Source of the DNA: RBC074 sp964470555
Lineage (GTDB): Bacteria; Acidobacteriota; Blastocatellia; RBC074
Length of the DNA: 64,000 nt
Reading direction: 5' to 3'
NCBI GenBank assembly: GCA_964470555.1
Contig: CAYYDG010000017.1
Location: 1-64,000 of the forward strand
Below, one piece after another: positions 1-10,210 of the stretch. Within the stretch, counting starts at the first letter, position 1; each line of letters opens with the position of its first letter. A program made the position numbers and the translations under genes. The notes under the pieces were generated by a model that was not told the DNA's origin, did not search any database, and worked only from the letters and a program-made list of their open reading frames with translations.

Positions 1-114
1 AGGATACGCGGTACGCTCTTCAGAGATCAATTTCCACAACTTCCAATACTATCTCCAACCAGTTGCCCTTGTGCCTGCTGAAGCTGGGTTGGTATTTTTG
101 CCAGAATTGAGCAT

Positions 115-150
115 AAAAAAGAGGTTGTAAGCTTATGAAGCTTCAACCTC
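115..150 (-). terminator. Rho-independent terminator on the minus strand
   Basis: A stem of GAGGTTG/CAACCTC continued by AAGCTT/AAGCTT surrounds a 3-nt loop at 135-137. On the minus strand it runs directly into six T residues (complement of 115-120). It lies about 60 nt past the stop of the small minus-strand gene ending at 209, so it probably ends transcription from that gene or from glutamine synthetase. Confidence 0.65.
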
Positions 151-208
151 AAAATTGAAAAAGGAGAGTTCTGGTTGGCAATTATCCAATCAGCATCTGG
201 TCAGTATT

Positions 209-436
209 TCAGCATTCGTTCAGTTTTTGCGTAGCGCTGTGGTGGGAAACCGGATGGCCACCGAAATTCGGGCGCATCGTCAGTTCGATTTCCAACAAGC
301 GCAAATCCAGGATGAACCGCCTGACCTCTTCAAGAACGAACGCTTTGAATTCCTCTTCGGAATCGAATCGTTCGCGCTGATGAAGCAGAAAGCTCATCAA
401 TTCGCTCGGATTGTCGTCTCTATAAGCAGCCATCAC
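209..436 (-). CDS. Small hypothetical protein, 75 aa
   Basis: I do not recognise this protein. It is short and acidic, with an amphipathic central helix (roughly residues 14-55, many E/R/L residues) and a His-containing tail. No signal peptide or membrane segment is visible. The start is either GTG at 436 or the ATG immediately after it; no good ribosome-binding site precedes either. It lies downstream of glutamine synthetase on the same strand, separated by an inverted-repeat element (440-538), and is followed by a convincing minus-strand terminator (115-150), which supports it being a transcribed unit. It could still be a chance frame. Confidence 0.45.
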   Translation of the reverse strand: MMAAYRDDNPSELMSFLLHQRERFDSEEEFKAFVLEEVRRFILDLRLLEIELTMRPNFGGHPVSHHSATQKLNEC

Positions 437-439
437 TTT

Positions 440-538
440 GAAGTTTCCAGTTGCCAGTCACCAGTTTCCAGTTCGTAGCCGATTCCAGTTGAACAGAGAA
501 TTGACCAAGAGTTTTGGTTACTGATGACTGGAAACTTC
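440..538. repeat. Dispersed inverted-repeat element, CCAGTTTCCAGT type
   Basis: Left arm 440-464 (begins GAAGTTTCCAGT) pairs imperfectly with right arm 516-538 (ends ACTGGAAACTTC). The left side is itself built of repeating CAGTTTCCAGT / CCAGTCACCAG units. It fills the gap between the glutamine synthetase stop and the small downstream gene. I see no transposase. This is one of several simple-sequence palindrome families in the window. Confidence 0.6.
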
Positions 539-539
539 G

Positions 540-2732
<2,193 letters not shown>

Positions 2733-2847
2733 AGAATCTCCTGAAGTTGAATTTGACGGCGAACCACGCTGTTCAGGCAGTGATTGCCGGTTAAAACAGA
2801 AATAAAGTACGGATTTTGAATTGATTGCCGTATCAAAACTCTTATGT

Positions 2848-2863
2848 AGCAACTGGCTTGCCA
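2848..2863 (-). promoter_or_regulatory. Sigma-54 (-24/-12) promoter for glutamine synthetase
   Basis: On the minus strand the sequence is TGGCAAGCCAGTTGCT, matching the TGGCAC-N5-TTGCW consensus with the invariant GG and GC dinucleotides at the required 10-bp spacing. The predicted start of transcription is near 2837, giving a leader of about 105 nt before the ATG at 2732. The next gene upstream (3006-4532) encodes a sigma-54-dependent activator, so both halves of the system are adjacent. Confidence 0.75.
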
Positions 2864-2953
2864 GCAACCGACAGAATTGGCTGAACCTGACTAAGTGATA
2901 GAAAAGATTGCGCGAATGATTGTTGTGTCTTGCCTGGCGATCATGTGCAAGGT

Positions 2954-2995
2954 TTCAAAATTGTCGTTTTCAATTTCTGAAAAGACAAAATTGTC
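2954..2995. promoter_or_regulatory. Candidate upstream activator sites (paired dyads)
   Basis: Two copies of CAAAATTGTCG (2956-2966 and 2986-2996) lie exactly 30 bp apart. The second is the core of the dyad GACAA-AA-TTGTC at 2984-2995; the first is a 10/12 match (TTCAA-AA-TTGTC, 2954-2965). They sit about 120-155 bp upstream of the predicted glnN transcription start, the normal position for enhancer-binding proteins, and three helical turns apart. The stretch could alternatively fold as a weak hairpin ending the activator transcript. Confidence 0.5.
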
Positions 2996-3005
2996 GGCTG
3001 CCGGG

Positions 3006-4532
3006 TCAGCTTTTGAATCGGTCGCAGTCAATTTCGTACTTTTTCACCTTGTAACCCAGAATGCGTTCGGTGGTATTGAGCATGCGCGCGGCGCGGGCGC
3101 GATTGCCGCGAGCGGTTTTCAGCGCATCCTGAATCATTTCCTTTTCAAACGCGCCGACGGCCTGATCCAATCCGACGGTTGCCACGGTTCCTGAACCTTC
3201 GGCGGTTTGCAGCGAGGGCGGCATGTGGAATCCGTGAATGACGTTGCCGTCGCAAACCAGCGTGGCGCGTTCGACGGCGTTTTCCAGTTCTCGGACGTTT
3301 CCCGGCCAGTGATAACTCATCAGCATGTCAATCGCCGGAGTCGAAATGCGCTTGATGCGTTTGCCGTTTTGCCGCGAATACTTTTCCAGAAAATGATCGG
3401 CCAGCAGCAAAATGTCAGTCTTGCGTTCGCGCAAGGCTGGCAGATAAATCGAAAACACGTTCAGCCGGTAATACAAATCCGAACGAAAGCGGCTGTCAGA
3501 AACCGCCGTTTCCAGATCAACATTGGTGGCGGCGATCAATCGCACGTTGACCTTGATGGTTTCGGTTCCTCCGACGCGCTCGAATTCGCGTTCCTGCAAC
3601 ACGCGCAACAATTTGACCTGCATTGCCGGGGACAAATCGCCTATTTCATCCAGAAACAAAGTGCCGCCTTCGGCCAGTTCAAAGCGTCCGCGTTTGCGAG
3701 CGATGGCTCCGGTGAAAGCGCCTTTTTCGTGACCGAATAATTCGGCTTCGATCAGGCTTTCGGGCAATGCGGCGCAGTTCACTTTGACAAAGGGTTTTCC
3801 GGCGCGCGGGCTGTTGTAATGAATGGCGTGCGCCACCAGTTCTTTGCCGGTGCCGGATTCTCCGCGAATCAGCACGGTTGTGTTGGTGTGAGCGACCTGC
3901 GCGACCTGATCGTATACTTCGCGCATTTCCTTGCTGGTTCCGACTATGTTGCGGAAATCGTATTTCTGCTGCAATTCGCGTTTCAGCAAAGCGTTTTCGT
4001 CCACCAACTGAGCCTTTTCCTGTTCGACCATCTGAGCCAGCCGCAAACTCTGCGAGATCATTCCGGCGATGATCGTCAGGAATTTCACAGTGTCGTCGTA
4101 ATTGCGATTAACCTTGTAGGGTTGGGTGATGGACAGCGCGCCTATGGTTTTGCGGCGGTCTTTGATTGGCACACAAATGAACGATTCTTCCTGGCCGTGT
4201 TCGGGTTTGCGCGTGCGGTTCAGAAACAGAGGTTCTTTGCTGACCTGCGGGACGATGATCGGTTTGCCGGTCGAAACCACGCGTCCGGTGATGCCTTCGT
4301 CCAATTTATAACGCCCGCGGCGACGTTCGCCTTCGCTCAAGCCGAATGCGTACTGAATCGAAAGCGAACTGCCATCTTCCAGTAACGCGATGGCTCCACG
4401 CCGCAGACCGACTTCGCGATCCAGAATTTCCAAAACCTTTTCGACGGCTTCGCGGATGTTCAGCGTTGAACTCAACGCCTTGCTGATTTCCAGCAGGGCG
4501 GACAATTTTTTTATTTGAGATGCTTCTTCCAT
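3006..4532 (-). CDS. NifA-like sigma-54-dependent activator (GAF-AAA+-Fis HTH)
   Basis: Enhancer-binding protein that would remodel sigma-54 RNA polymerase. Order of domains in 508 aa: N-terminal GAF domain (about 20-165), short coiled linker, AAA+ domain with Walker A GESGTGKE, the sigma-54-contacting GAFTGA loop and Walker B LFLDEIGDL, then a Fis-type helix-turn-helix ending in a GYKVKKYEID segment that resembles NifA C-termini. There is no receiver domain, so the GAF is the likely input. It sits upstream of glnN on the same strand with 273 bp between, containing a sigma-54 promoter and paired dyads. A related dyad lies just upstream of its own start. I would call it a glnN regulator; true nitrogen fixation genes are not present here. 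Confidence 0.9.
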   Translation of the reverse strand: MEEASQIKKLSALLEISKALSSTLNIREAVEKVLEILDREVGLRRGAIALLEDGSSLSIQYAFGLSEGERRRGRYKLDEGITGRVVSTGKPIIVPQVSKEPLFLNRTRKPEHGQEESFICVPIKDRRKTIGALSITQPYKVNRNYDDTVKFLTIIAGMISQSLRLAQMVEQEKAQLVDENALLKRELQQKYDFRNIVGTSKEMREVYDQVAQVAHTNTTVLIRGESGTGKELVAHAIHYNSPRAGKPFVKVNCAALPESLIEAELFGHEKGAFTGAIARKRGRFELAEGGTLFLDEIGDLSPAMQVKLLRVLQEREFERVGGTETIKVNVRLIAATNVDLETAVSDSRFRSDLYYRLNVFSIYLPALRERKTDILLLADHFLEKYSRQNGKRIKRISTPAIDMLMSYHWPGNVRELENAVERATLVCDGNVIHGFHMPPSLQTAEGSGTVATVGLDQAVGAFEKEMIQDALKTARGNRARAARMLNTTERILGYKVKKYEIDCDRFKS

Positions 4533-4553
4533 GTCGTGTTTTGAATTTGATCC

Positions 4554-4565
4554 GACAAAAATGTC
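4554..4565. promoter_or_regulatory. Dyad GACA-AAAA-TGTC upstream of the activator gene
   Basis: GACAAAAATGTC lies 21 bp upstream of the activator start codon and differs by one base from the GACAAAATTGTC dyad upstream of glnN. The shared motif at both genes suggests the activator binds its own leader. Twelve bases is short, so chance similarity is possible. Confidence 0.35.
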
Positions 4566-4680
4566 TGACTTCTTTCGAAGGATAGCATTTTTGTAGTTTT
4601 AGGAGAATGGAGTGTCCGTTCGGATTCGTCTCAAGGCCTTATATCTGTTTGAATTGCCAATGAGATAGATTTTTTGTTTG

Positions 4681-4709
4681 TGGACAGACCAACTCCTCGC
4701 CGTTAAGAT
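4681..4709 (+). promoter_or_regulatory. Candidate sigma-70 promoter for the DUF481 gene
   Basis: TGGACA (4681-4686), 17-bp spacer, TAAGAT (4704-4709). Transcription would begin near 4716, giving a leader of about 66 nt before the strongly ribosome-bound ATG at 4782. Fit to consensus is good but not exceptional. Confidence 0.4.
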
Positions 4710-4781
4710 GCAAACGCTGTACAAATCCAAAGCAAACCCCACACAAATGTCTTAATCAACGGCTTTTTTCAGGAGGAGAAG

Positions 4782-5849
4782 ATGTCCAAGAATTTCTTGT
4801 TTCTGGCTGTGTTGTGTTTGTCGCTGAGCGCGATTGCGCTGGCTGATGAATTGAAGATGAAAAACGGCGACCGATTGACCGGAACCATAGTCAAGGCCGA
4901 CGCCAAAACGCTGACGCTGAAAACCGATTACGCCGGAGTGATTACCGTTTCAACCGATGCCATTGTCGAAGTGGTTTCAAAAGAACCGCTGTATGTGGCG
5001 TTGAGCGACGGCAAGACCCTGGTGGGAACGATTGCCACCAGCGATGGCAAATATGAAGTCGAGACCAAAGACGCGGGCAAGGCGTCCGGCGAAATGAGCG
5101 CGGTTCAGGCGATTCGGTCGCCAGCGGAACAGACCGCCTACGAACGGACGCAAAATCCTAGCTGGTTTGATCTATGGAATGGTGGGTTGGATTTCGGTTA
5201 CAGCCTGACGACAGGCAATACGCGAACGAATACTCTGGCGCTGGGAGCGAATCTTGGCCGCCAAACCCGGCGCGACAAAACTTCGTTGTATGCCGCTTAT
5301 GTCAACGCCAAGAACAAAAACAACGGCACGACCGAAACCACTGCCAACGCCGTTCGCGGTGGCGGACGATACGAAATCAGTCTCACCAGTCGGCTGGCGG
5401 CCTTTGGTTTTGCGGATTTTGAATACAACCAGATTCAATTGCTTGATTTGCGTTCGGTATTGGGCGGAGGCTTGGGGTATTACGTCGTCAAAAACGATCG
5501 TGCGCAATTGCAGTTTTTCGGCGGCGGCGCGTACAACCGCGAAAATTTTTCGACCGGGTTGCAGCGCAATTCCGGCGAAGTATTTGTCGGCGAAGAGTTC
5601 ACGCTCAGAGTTTCCGATCGCGTCATGTTCAAGGAACGATTCCAGTTGTTTCCGAACCTGACCAATCGAGGCGAGTATCGCCACACCTTCGACAGTTCGT
5701 TGACGACCAGGTTGACCGGCTGGATGACTTGGAACGTCACAGCAAGCAATCGTTACATCTCCAATCCGCCGCCGGGATCGAAAAACAACGATTTGTTGTT
5801 GACCACGGGCATCGGCGTCAGCTTTACCAATCTGAATTTCAGAAAGTGA
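4782..5849 (+). CDS. DUF481-family outer membrane protein
   Basis: 355 aa with a cleavable signal peptide (cleavage probably after ALA, about residue 21). An N-terminal region (22-110) has the small beta-rich repeats common before DUF481 domains (MKNGDRLTGTIVKAD-like segments). The C-terminal part, from about residue 120, alternates hydrophobic and polar residues as in a transmembrane beta barrel, starting from a GYSLTTGNT-type motif characteristic of the family. A strong AGGAGGAG site precedes the ATG. Function of the family is poorly known; an outer-membrane barrel is expected. It is divergent from the sigma-54 activator and stands alone. Confidence 0.85.
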   Translation: MSKNFLFLAVLCLSLSAIALADELKMKNGDRLTGTIVKADAKTLTLKTDYAGVITVSTDAIVEVVSKEPLYVALSDGKTLVGTIATSDGKYEVETKDAGKASGEMSAVQAIRSPAEQTAYERTQNPSWFDLWNGGLDFGYSLTTGNTRTNTLALGANLGRQTRRDKTSLYAAYVNAKNKNNGTTETTANAVRGGGRYEISLTSRLAAFGFADFEYNQIQLLDLRSVLGGGLGYYVVKNDRAQLQFFGGGAYNRENFSTGLQRNSGEVFVGEEFTLRVSDRVMFKERFQLFPNLTNRGEYRHTFDSSLTTRLTGWMTWNVTASNRYISNPPPGSKNNDLLLTTGIGVSFTNLNFRK

Positions 5850-5865
5850 CGACAGGGAATGCTGC

Positions 5866-5894
5866 AAAAAAGCGAAAGGGTCATTCCTTTCGCT
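5866..5894 (-). terminator. Rho-independent terminator for the DUF2203 gene
   Basis: A perfect 9-bp stem (5871-5879 with 5886-5894) and 6-nt loop are followed on the minus strand by six T residues. It lies about 50 nt past the DUF2203 stop codon at 5944 and just beyond the convergent DUF481 stop. Confidence 0.75.
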
Positions 5895-5897
5895 GTT

Positions 5898-5918
5898 CGA
5901 CAAGCTGCCAGCTTGTCG
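5898..5918. repeat. Short palindrome of the AAGCTGNCAGCTT family, copy 1
   Basis: Two 10-bp arms (CGACAAGCTG / CAGCTTGTCG) flank a single central base. Two further copies with the same core but different outer bases occur at 53298-53320 and 53369-53391. All three are close to the 3' end of a minus-strand gene. Confidence 0.6.
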
Positions 5919-5943
5919 GACGGTAATTCTTCTTTGATTCTGC

Positions 5944-6312
5944 TTACAGGGGTTGGCGACCGGCGAAGCCCGTGTCGGTGTCGTGCCACCATTCGATGGT
6001 GTCTTCGCCTTTCATCCAGCACAGATACACGACGCGGCCATCGCGCATATGCGGAAAATCGCAAAGCCCTTTGTCGAAATCCTTGATTTCAACGCCCTGT
6101 TCCATGATTTCCTGAACTCCGGCGATGAAAGTGGTCAACGCGGAAACGTATTCGCCCGCGTGCCGGATGCCGCCACCTCCGGATTGGCGACTGGCCTGCC
6201 GGGCTTCGGGCGCAAGTCGCTGCATCACGCCGCGCGCGCGATCGATCTTCCGCCAAAGCCGTTTGATGTCCGGCAACAAGGCGTCAGCTTCTTCAAGCGT
6301 AAACAGTTTCAT
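5944..6312 (-). CDS. DUF2203 family protein
   Basis: 122 aa cytoplasmic protein. It begins KLFTLEEADALLP and contains the glycine-rich VKDF-like/LCWMKGEDTIEWWHD C-terminal segment that marks DUF2203, a small uncharacterised family. The central part is helical with a GGGG loop. A terminator follows directly. No partner gene is apparent: the gene upstream on its own strand is more than 8 kb away, so it is probably monocistronic. Confidence 0.8.
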   Translation of the reverse strand: MKLFTLEEADALLPDIKRLWRKIDRARGVMQRLAPEARQASRQSGGGGIRHAGEYVSALTTFIAGVQEIMEQGVEIKDFDKGLCDFPHMRDGRVVYLCWMKGEDTIEWWHDTDTGFAGRQPL

Positions 6313-6466
6313 AAGTGTCGTTGGGATTTTGCGGCGGCAATTAGAGCAATCGGAATTCCGAAAAGCAAACTATGGATTTTCTGCCCGAATTCTTGCTCTG
6401 TCCCCAACTCCAACGTAGCATGCGCGCGCACTCCCGCAAACAAAGGCAGCAATGGAGGTATTGAAA

Positions 6467-7147
6467 ATGCTGAAACGATATTTCGTGATCGTGTGCTTGT
6501 TGGCATTGGTGTGGCCGGTCAGTCCGGTTTGGGGCCAGACGCAAAACGAAGTTCCCGCCGGAACTGAAATTCAACTGACCTTGCGCGATCCGCTCAGTTC
6601 GAAGTTGAGCGAGCCGGGCGATGAAGTCATTGCCACGATTCGCCGCGATGTGGTGATTGATGGGCGAACCCTTCTGCGACAGGGAACAGAAGTCATTGGT
6701 CGCGTGACGTTGGCCGAAGCCGCCGGGCGCGTGTTCAAAGGCGGGCGATTGCACATCACCTTCGACCGCATTCGCATTGACGGGCAGGAACAAAAACTCA
6801 CCGCCGTCATCAAATCGGCTTCGGATTTCACGCGCGACGAAAAGATCAAAACCGATGACGAAGGCACGCTCAAAGGCGGCAAAGACGGCAGCCAAACGTT
6901 GCAAAACGTCGGCACTGCCGCGGGCATAGGGATGATAGGCGTGACGATTGCAATTCTGGCCGGACGCGACAACAACGGTTTCGGCGGATTTTATGGCGGC
7001 ATCAGCCAGGGAGGCGCAGTCGCCGCCGGAGCTGTTCTGGGCGGCAGCGTCATCACCGGATTGTTGATGACCAAAGGCAAAGAAGTCCGCCTGGATCAAA
7101 ACGCGATCATCCGATTGAAGCTGGAACGGCCTGTGGCAATCGGCTGA
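6467..7147 (+). CDS. Secreted hypothetical protein with glycine-rich membrane-like segment
   Basis: 226 aa. Signal peptide at 1-24 (LLALVWPVSPVWG). Residues 30-110 form a beta-rich domain with the recurring theme PGTEIQLTLRDPLSSKLS...GDEV and RQGTEVIGRVTLAE, familiar from uncharacterised acidobacterial envelope proteins. A glycine/alanine-rich hydrophobic stretch with glycine-zipper spacing follows at about 150-195. The ATG at 6467 is chosen over the in-frame ATG at 6452 because GGAGG lies between them at the right distance. It precedes the next membrane-protein gene by 12 bp and is probably co-transcribed with it. Function unknown. Confidence 0.7.
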   Translation: MLKRYFVIVCLLALVWPVSPVWGQTQNEVPAGTEIQLTLRDPLSSKLSEPGDEVIATIRRDVVIDGRTLLRQGTEVIGRVTLAEAAGRVFKGGRLHITFDRIRIDGQEQKLTAVIKSASDFTRDEKIKTDDEGTLKGGKDGSQTLQNVGTAAGIGMIGVTIAILAGRDNNGFGGFYGGISQGGAVAAGAVLGGSVITGLLMTKGKEVRLDQNAIIRLKLERPVAIG

Positions 7148-7159
7148 TTTCAAAACACG

Positions 7160-8017
7160 ATGAATTACAAACCCAGCGATCTGTTCGTAGGCATTGTGGA
7201 TTTCTTTTCCGTGCTCTTGCCGGGCGCGGTGCTGGCTTTCGCTCTCCAACTGGCGAAAGTCGGCTTCATCGAATCCCAACTGGCCCACCGCTCGCCACAG
7301 ACAAAATGGATTGTTTTTGTGCTTGCCTCTTACTTGCTGGGACATTTTGTGTTTTTGATTGGCGCGGCGTTTCTGGATGATTTGTACGACGCGACTTACG
7401 TCAAACGGCAACAGGCCAAACGTGGCGCGCGATTGTTGAAACATGCCGCCAGCATCAAACGCGCTGCGTTGCAGGATGCGCACAAAATCGAAAACAACTT
7501 CAAATGGGCGCGCGCTTTTATCAAATTGAAGAAACCGGAAATGGCTGCCGACATTGATCGGTTGGAGGCCAATTCAAAATTTTTCCGAAGCCTGACGGTT
7601 GTTGCGGGAGCGGGCTGGATTCTGATTGGGTATTACACGCAATCGTTGACGGCTTTGTTGTTGTCGGCCAGTGTCATTTTGCTGTGGGAAATTCGACTGT
7701 ACACCCCACGGCCAAAATGGAAAAAGAAGCACCCGCGACTACAAGCGTGGCGGCGAGCGTTCAAACGTTTGAAGAGAAGAAATCTCATTACAATTTATCT
7801 ATGCCTGGCGATTCTGGCGCTGATATTGGGAACTATTCCTTCGGCGCAGAATTGGCGGCTGACAGTGGTGTGTTTTGTCGTGATGTGTTTGTCGTCCTGG
7901 CGATTTGCCGACCAGCGCTGGAAGATGACTCAAACCGCTTATTTGTATTTCGTCTTGCTCAACCAGCCGGAAAAAACTGCTCCGGCGCGACCTGCAATTC
8001 CGCAATTTGAAGTTTGA
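7160..8017 (+). CDS. Hypothetical multi-pass inner membrane protein
   Basis: 285 aa, not recognised. Hydrophobic segments lie at about 10-32, 50-70, 135-155, 155-175 and two more near 215-255, separated by a long basic cytoplasmic loop (75-130). Tail ends in a Pro/Ala-rich stretch. It follows the secreted glycine-zipper protein by 12 bp, so the two probably form an operon. Confidence 0.65.
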   Translation: MNYKPSDLFVGIVDFFSVLLPGAVLAFALQLAKVGFIESQLAHRSPQTKWIVFVLASYLLGHFVFLIGAAFLDDLYDATYVKRQQAKRGARLLKHAASIKRAALQDAHKIENNFKWARAFIKLKKPEMAADIDRLEANSKFFRSLTVVAGAGWILIGYYTQSLTALLLSASVILLWEIRLYTPRPKWKKKHPRLQAWRRAFKRLKRRNLITIYLCLAILALILGTIPSAQNWRLTVVCFVVMCLSSWRFADQRWKMTQTAYLYFVLLNQPEKTAPARPAIPQFEV

Positions 8018-8063
8018 AATTCCCGAACGGACTCTTATTCAACGCAAAAGGAGAAATCTGAAG

Positions 8064-8603
8064 ATGCCTGCAAAAAAAGCTGCACCAGCAAAAGCCGCGA
8101 AACCGGCAAAAGCCACTGCGGCGGCGCCCAAAGACTCAACATTGCTGAAAATCGGTGCCAAAGCTCCGGCCTTCAGTTTGAAAAATACCGAAGGCAACAC
8201 CGTCAAACTCAGCGACCTGAAAGGCAAAAAGGTCGTCCTGTATTTTTATCCCAAAGACATGACGCCGGGATGCACGGTCGAAGCCTGCGGATTTCGCGAC
8301 GATTACGCGCAACTGAAAAAACGCGGCGTCGAAGTGATCGGCGTCAGCGGCGACGATCAGAAATCTCACCAGAAATTCACCGAAAAGTATTCGCTGCCAT
8401 TTACGCTGCTGTCCGACCCGACGCACGAAATGATGGAAAAGTATGGCGCGTGGGGCGAAAAGAGTTTGTACGGGCGCAAGTTCATGGGCGTGCTTCGCAT
8501 CACCTACATCATTGATGAAGAAGGTCGCATCGCCCATGCGTTTGGCAAAGTCAAAACCGATACGCACAGCAAAGACGTAATTTCGGCGATTGATTCGATG
8601 TGA
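8064..8603 (+). CDS. bcp: Bcp/PrxQ-type thiol peroxidase
   Basis: Thioredoxin-dependent peroxiredoxin that reduces peroxides in the cytoplasm. 179 aa. A Lys/Ala/Pro-rich extension (1-25) precedes the AhpC/TSA fold; the extension is unusual for the family, which is normally about 155 aa. Peroxidatic Cys70 lies in the TPGCT motif and the resolving Cys75 five residues later in ACGFRD, the atypical 2-Cys PrxQ arrangement. The ATG at 8064 has AAAAGGAGA upstream; a longer frame from 8007 lacks a site and overlaps the previous gene. Its TGA overlaps the ATG of the histidine kinase gene, implying translational coupling. Confidence 0.92.
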   Translation: MPAKKAAPAKAAKPAKATAAAPKDSTLLKIGAKAPAFSLKNTEGNTVKLSDLKGKKVVLYFYPKDMTPGCTVEACGFRDDYAQLKKRGVEVIGVSGDDQKSHQKFTEKYSLPFTLLSDPTHEMMEKYGAWGEKSLYGRKFMGVLRITYIIDEEGRIAHAFGKVKTDTHSKDVISAIDSM

Positions 8604-9412
8604 TGGCCATTGTCGAGTTTTTCCATTCAACCGTCAGTTTCGAAATCGCGTCGCCGATTTACGGTCGCTGGTGGTTTATCGTTCTGATCGTGGCTGGCGT
8701 TGCGGCGTTTGGGTATTTCGCTTATCGCCAGCGAGTCCGCCGGTTGCTGGAAATCGAACGAATCCGCACGCGCATTGCCGCCGATTTGCATGACGACATC
8801 GGAGCCAGTTTGTCGCGCATGGCCATTTTGATCGAAGTCGTCAAACAGGAAGGCAGACAAAGCGGTTACCTGAACAGTCCCGGAGTTCGTTCGGCGCAGA
8901 TGTTGACGGAAATTGCCGATTCGGCGCGCGATCTGGTGGATTCGATGAGCGACATCGTCTGGTCCATTGATCCGGGCCGGGACGAACTTGGCCAGGTCGT
9001 CACGCGTACGCGGCAATTCGCCGCCGACGTGCTGGACCCTCAAGGCGTCAGTTGGCAATTTCTGGCCTCAGCCGATGTCGAAAAAGTGAAGCTCGATCCC
9101 GAACAACGCCGCCATTTGTTTTTGATCTTCAAGGAAACGCTGAACAACATCGCCCGCCACGCCGCAGCAAAAACCGTTTCCATGAGTTTGACGATCCACA
9201 AAAATCAGTTGCGGGCCGAAATTGCGGACGACGGTTGCGGATTCACGCCACAACCTGCTGACGCCACCATCGCCGTATTGCCGAAAAGCCGAGGAGGAAA
9301 CGGACTTGGAAACATGCAGGCGCGCGCAGCGGAATTGAACGGAACGCTGACCATGGATTCCGCTCCCGGCAAGGGAACTCGACTTGTTCTCAGCCTGCCA
9401 TTGAAACGTTGA
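8603..9412 (+). CDS. NarL-type sensor histidine kinase lacking a sensor domain
   Basis: 269 aa. One transmembrane helix (about 22-42) is followed by a HisKA_3-like dimerisation helix with the phosphoacceptor His in ADLHDDIGAS and a HATPase domain (N box ETLNNIARHA, G1 DDGCGFT, G2 GGNGLGNM). The short N-terminus resembles the end of the Y_Y_Y domain that normally follows a two-component beta propeller, so the sensor half appears missing. The start is ATG 8603 (or GTG 8600), overlapping the bcp stop as TGATG. No response regulator is adjacent; the closest NarL-type regulator is at 17715-18377. Confidence 0.8.
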   Translation: MAIVEFFHSTVSFEIASPIYGRWWFIVLIVAGVAAFGYFAYRQRVRRLLEIERIRTRIAADLHDDIGASLSRMAILIEVVKQEGRQSGYLNSPGVRSAQMLTEIADSARDLVDSMSDIVWSIDPGRDELGQVVTRTRQFAADVLDPQGVSWQFLASADVEKVKLDPEQRRHLFLIFKETLNNIARHAAAKTVSMSLTIHKNQLRAEIADDGCGFTPQPADATIAVLPKSRGGNGLGNMQARAAELNGTLTMDSAPGKGTRLVLSLPLKR

Positions 9413-9632
9413 TTCCCGTCCGCACTGAGAATTCATTCCTGCACAAAATTTTTTCGATGTGAGCGATTTGCTCGTCGGTTTCCGCTTTAGTGAGTTGAGA
9501 ACCGATATGAGACTTTCACGTCATATTCCCAGACGAGTCGGGCAATTCATTGACTCAGTTTGCTCTCGCTGGCTACCCTCTCCGGCGTCTTTGCCGAATT
9601 CTGTAACTCCGCCGGGAGAATCGTTGAACAAC

Positions 9633-10205
9633 ATGATGCCCGAATCCGCTCCGCACGAAGTGAGCCAGTTGTTGCTGGACTGGCGCAACGGCGACCAACA
9701 GGCGCTCGAACAACTGACGCCTCTGGTGTACGAAGAATTGCGCCGATTGGCGGCGCGGTATCTGCGCCGAGAACGCGAAGGCCACACGTTGCAAACCACC
9801 GCGCTGGTCAACGAAGCGTATCTGCAATTGATCGGCCAGCAACACCGGGACTGGCAAAATCGCGCGCACTTTCTGGCGATCGCTTCGCACCTGATGCGGA
9901 ACATTCTGGTTGACCACGCGCGCGCCCACGCCGCAGCCAAACGCGGCAAAGGCGAACAGGCCTTGCCGCTGAATGATGCGCTGGAAGTTCCCAGCCAGGC
10001 CAAACCGGATGTTCTGGCGCTGGATGACGCCTTGAAAGACCTGGCCAAACACGACGAACGTAAATGTCGCATCATCGAACTGCGTTATTTCGGCGGCCTG
10101 AGCATGGACGAAATCGCCGAAGTCACAGGCCTTTCCGTCGCCACGCTTCGCCGCGATTTGCGAATGGCCGAAGCGTGGCTAGGGCGACAAATTCAAAAAC
10201 AGTAG
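9633..10205 (+). CDS. ECF-subfamily RNA polymerase sigma factor (Sigma70-ECF, PF07638 type)
   Basis: 190 aa. Region 2 includes ALVNEAYLQL and region 4 the YFGGLSMDEIAEVTGLSVATLRRDLRMAEAW helix-turn-helix, both typical of the acidobacterial/planctomycetal ECF group usually linked to Ser/Thr kinases. The ATG at 9633 (or 9636) is chosen because GGGAGAA precedes it and family members begin close to here; the frame is open back to 9459. The large kinase gene follows after a 25-bp-arm hairpin. No anti-sigma factor is evident; the kinase probably takes that role in signalling. Confidence 0.9.
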   Translation: MMPESAPHEVSQLLLDWRNGDQQALEQLTPLVYEELRRLAARYLRREREGHTLQTTALVNEAYLQLIGQQHRDWQNRAHFLAIASHLMRNILVDHARAHAAAKRGKGEQALPLNDALEVPSQAKPDVLALDDALKDLAKHDERKCRIIELRYFGGLSMDEIAEVTGLSVATLRRDLRMAEAWLGRQIQKQ

Positions 10206-10210
10206 TCCGC

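Noticed and set aside
2954..2995. Reading of the dyad region as a rho-independent terminator of the activator gene
   Set aside because: The stem is imperfect and the T-run short; the direct 30-bp spacing and position upstream of a sigma-54 promoter fit activator sites better, though it is not excluded.
6341..7483. 380-codon minus-strand frame
   Set aside because: Covers two plus-strand genes with good starts; composition is antisense-like.
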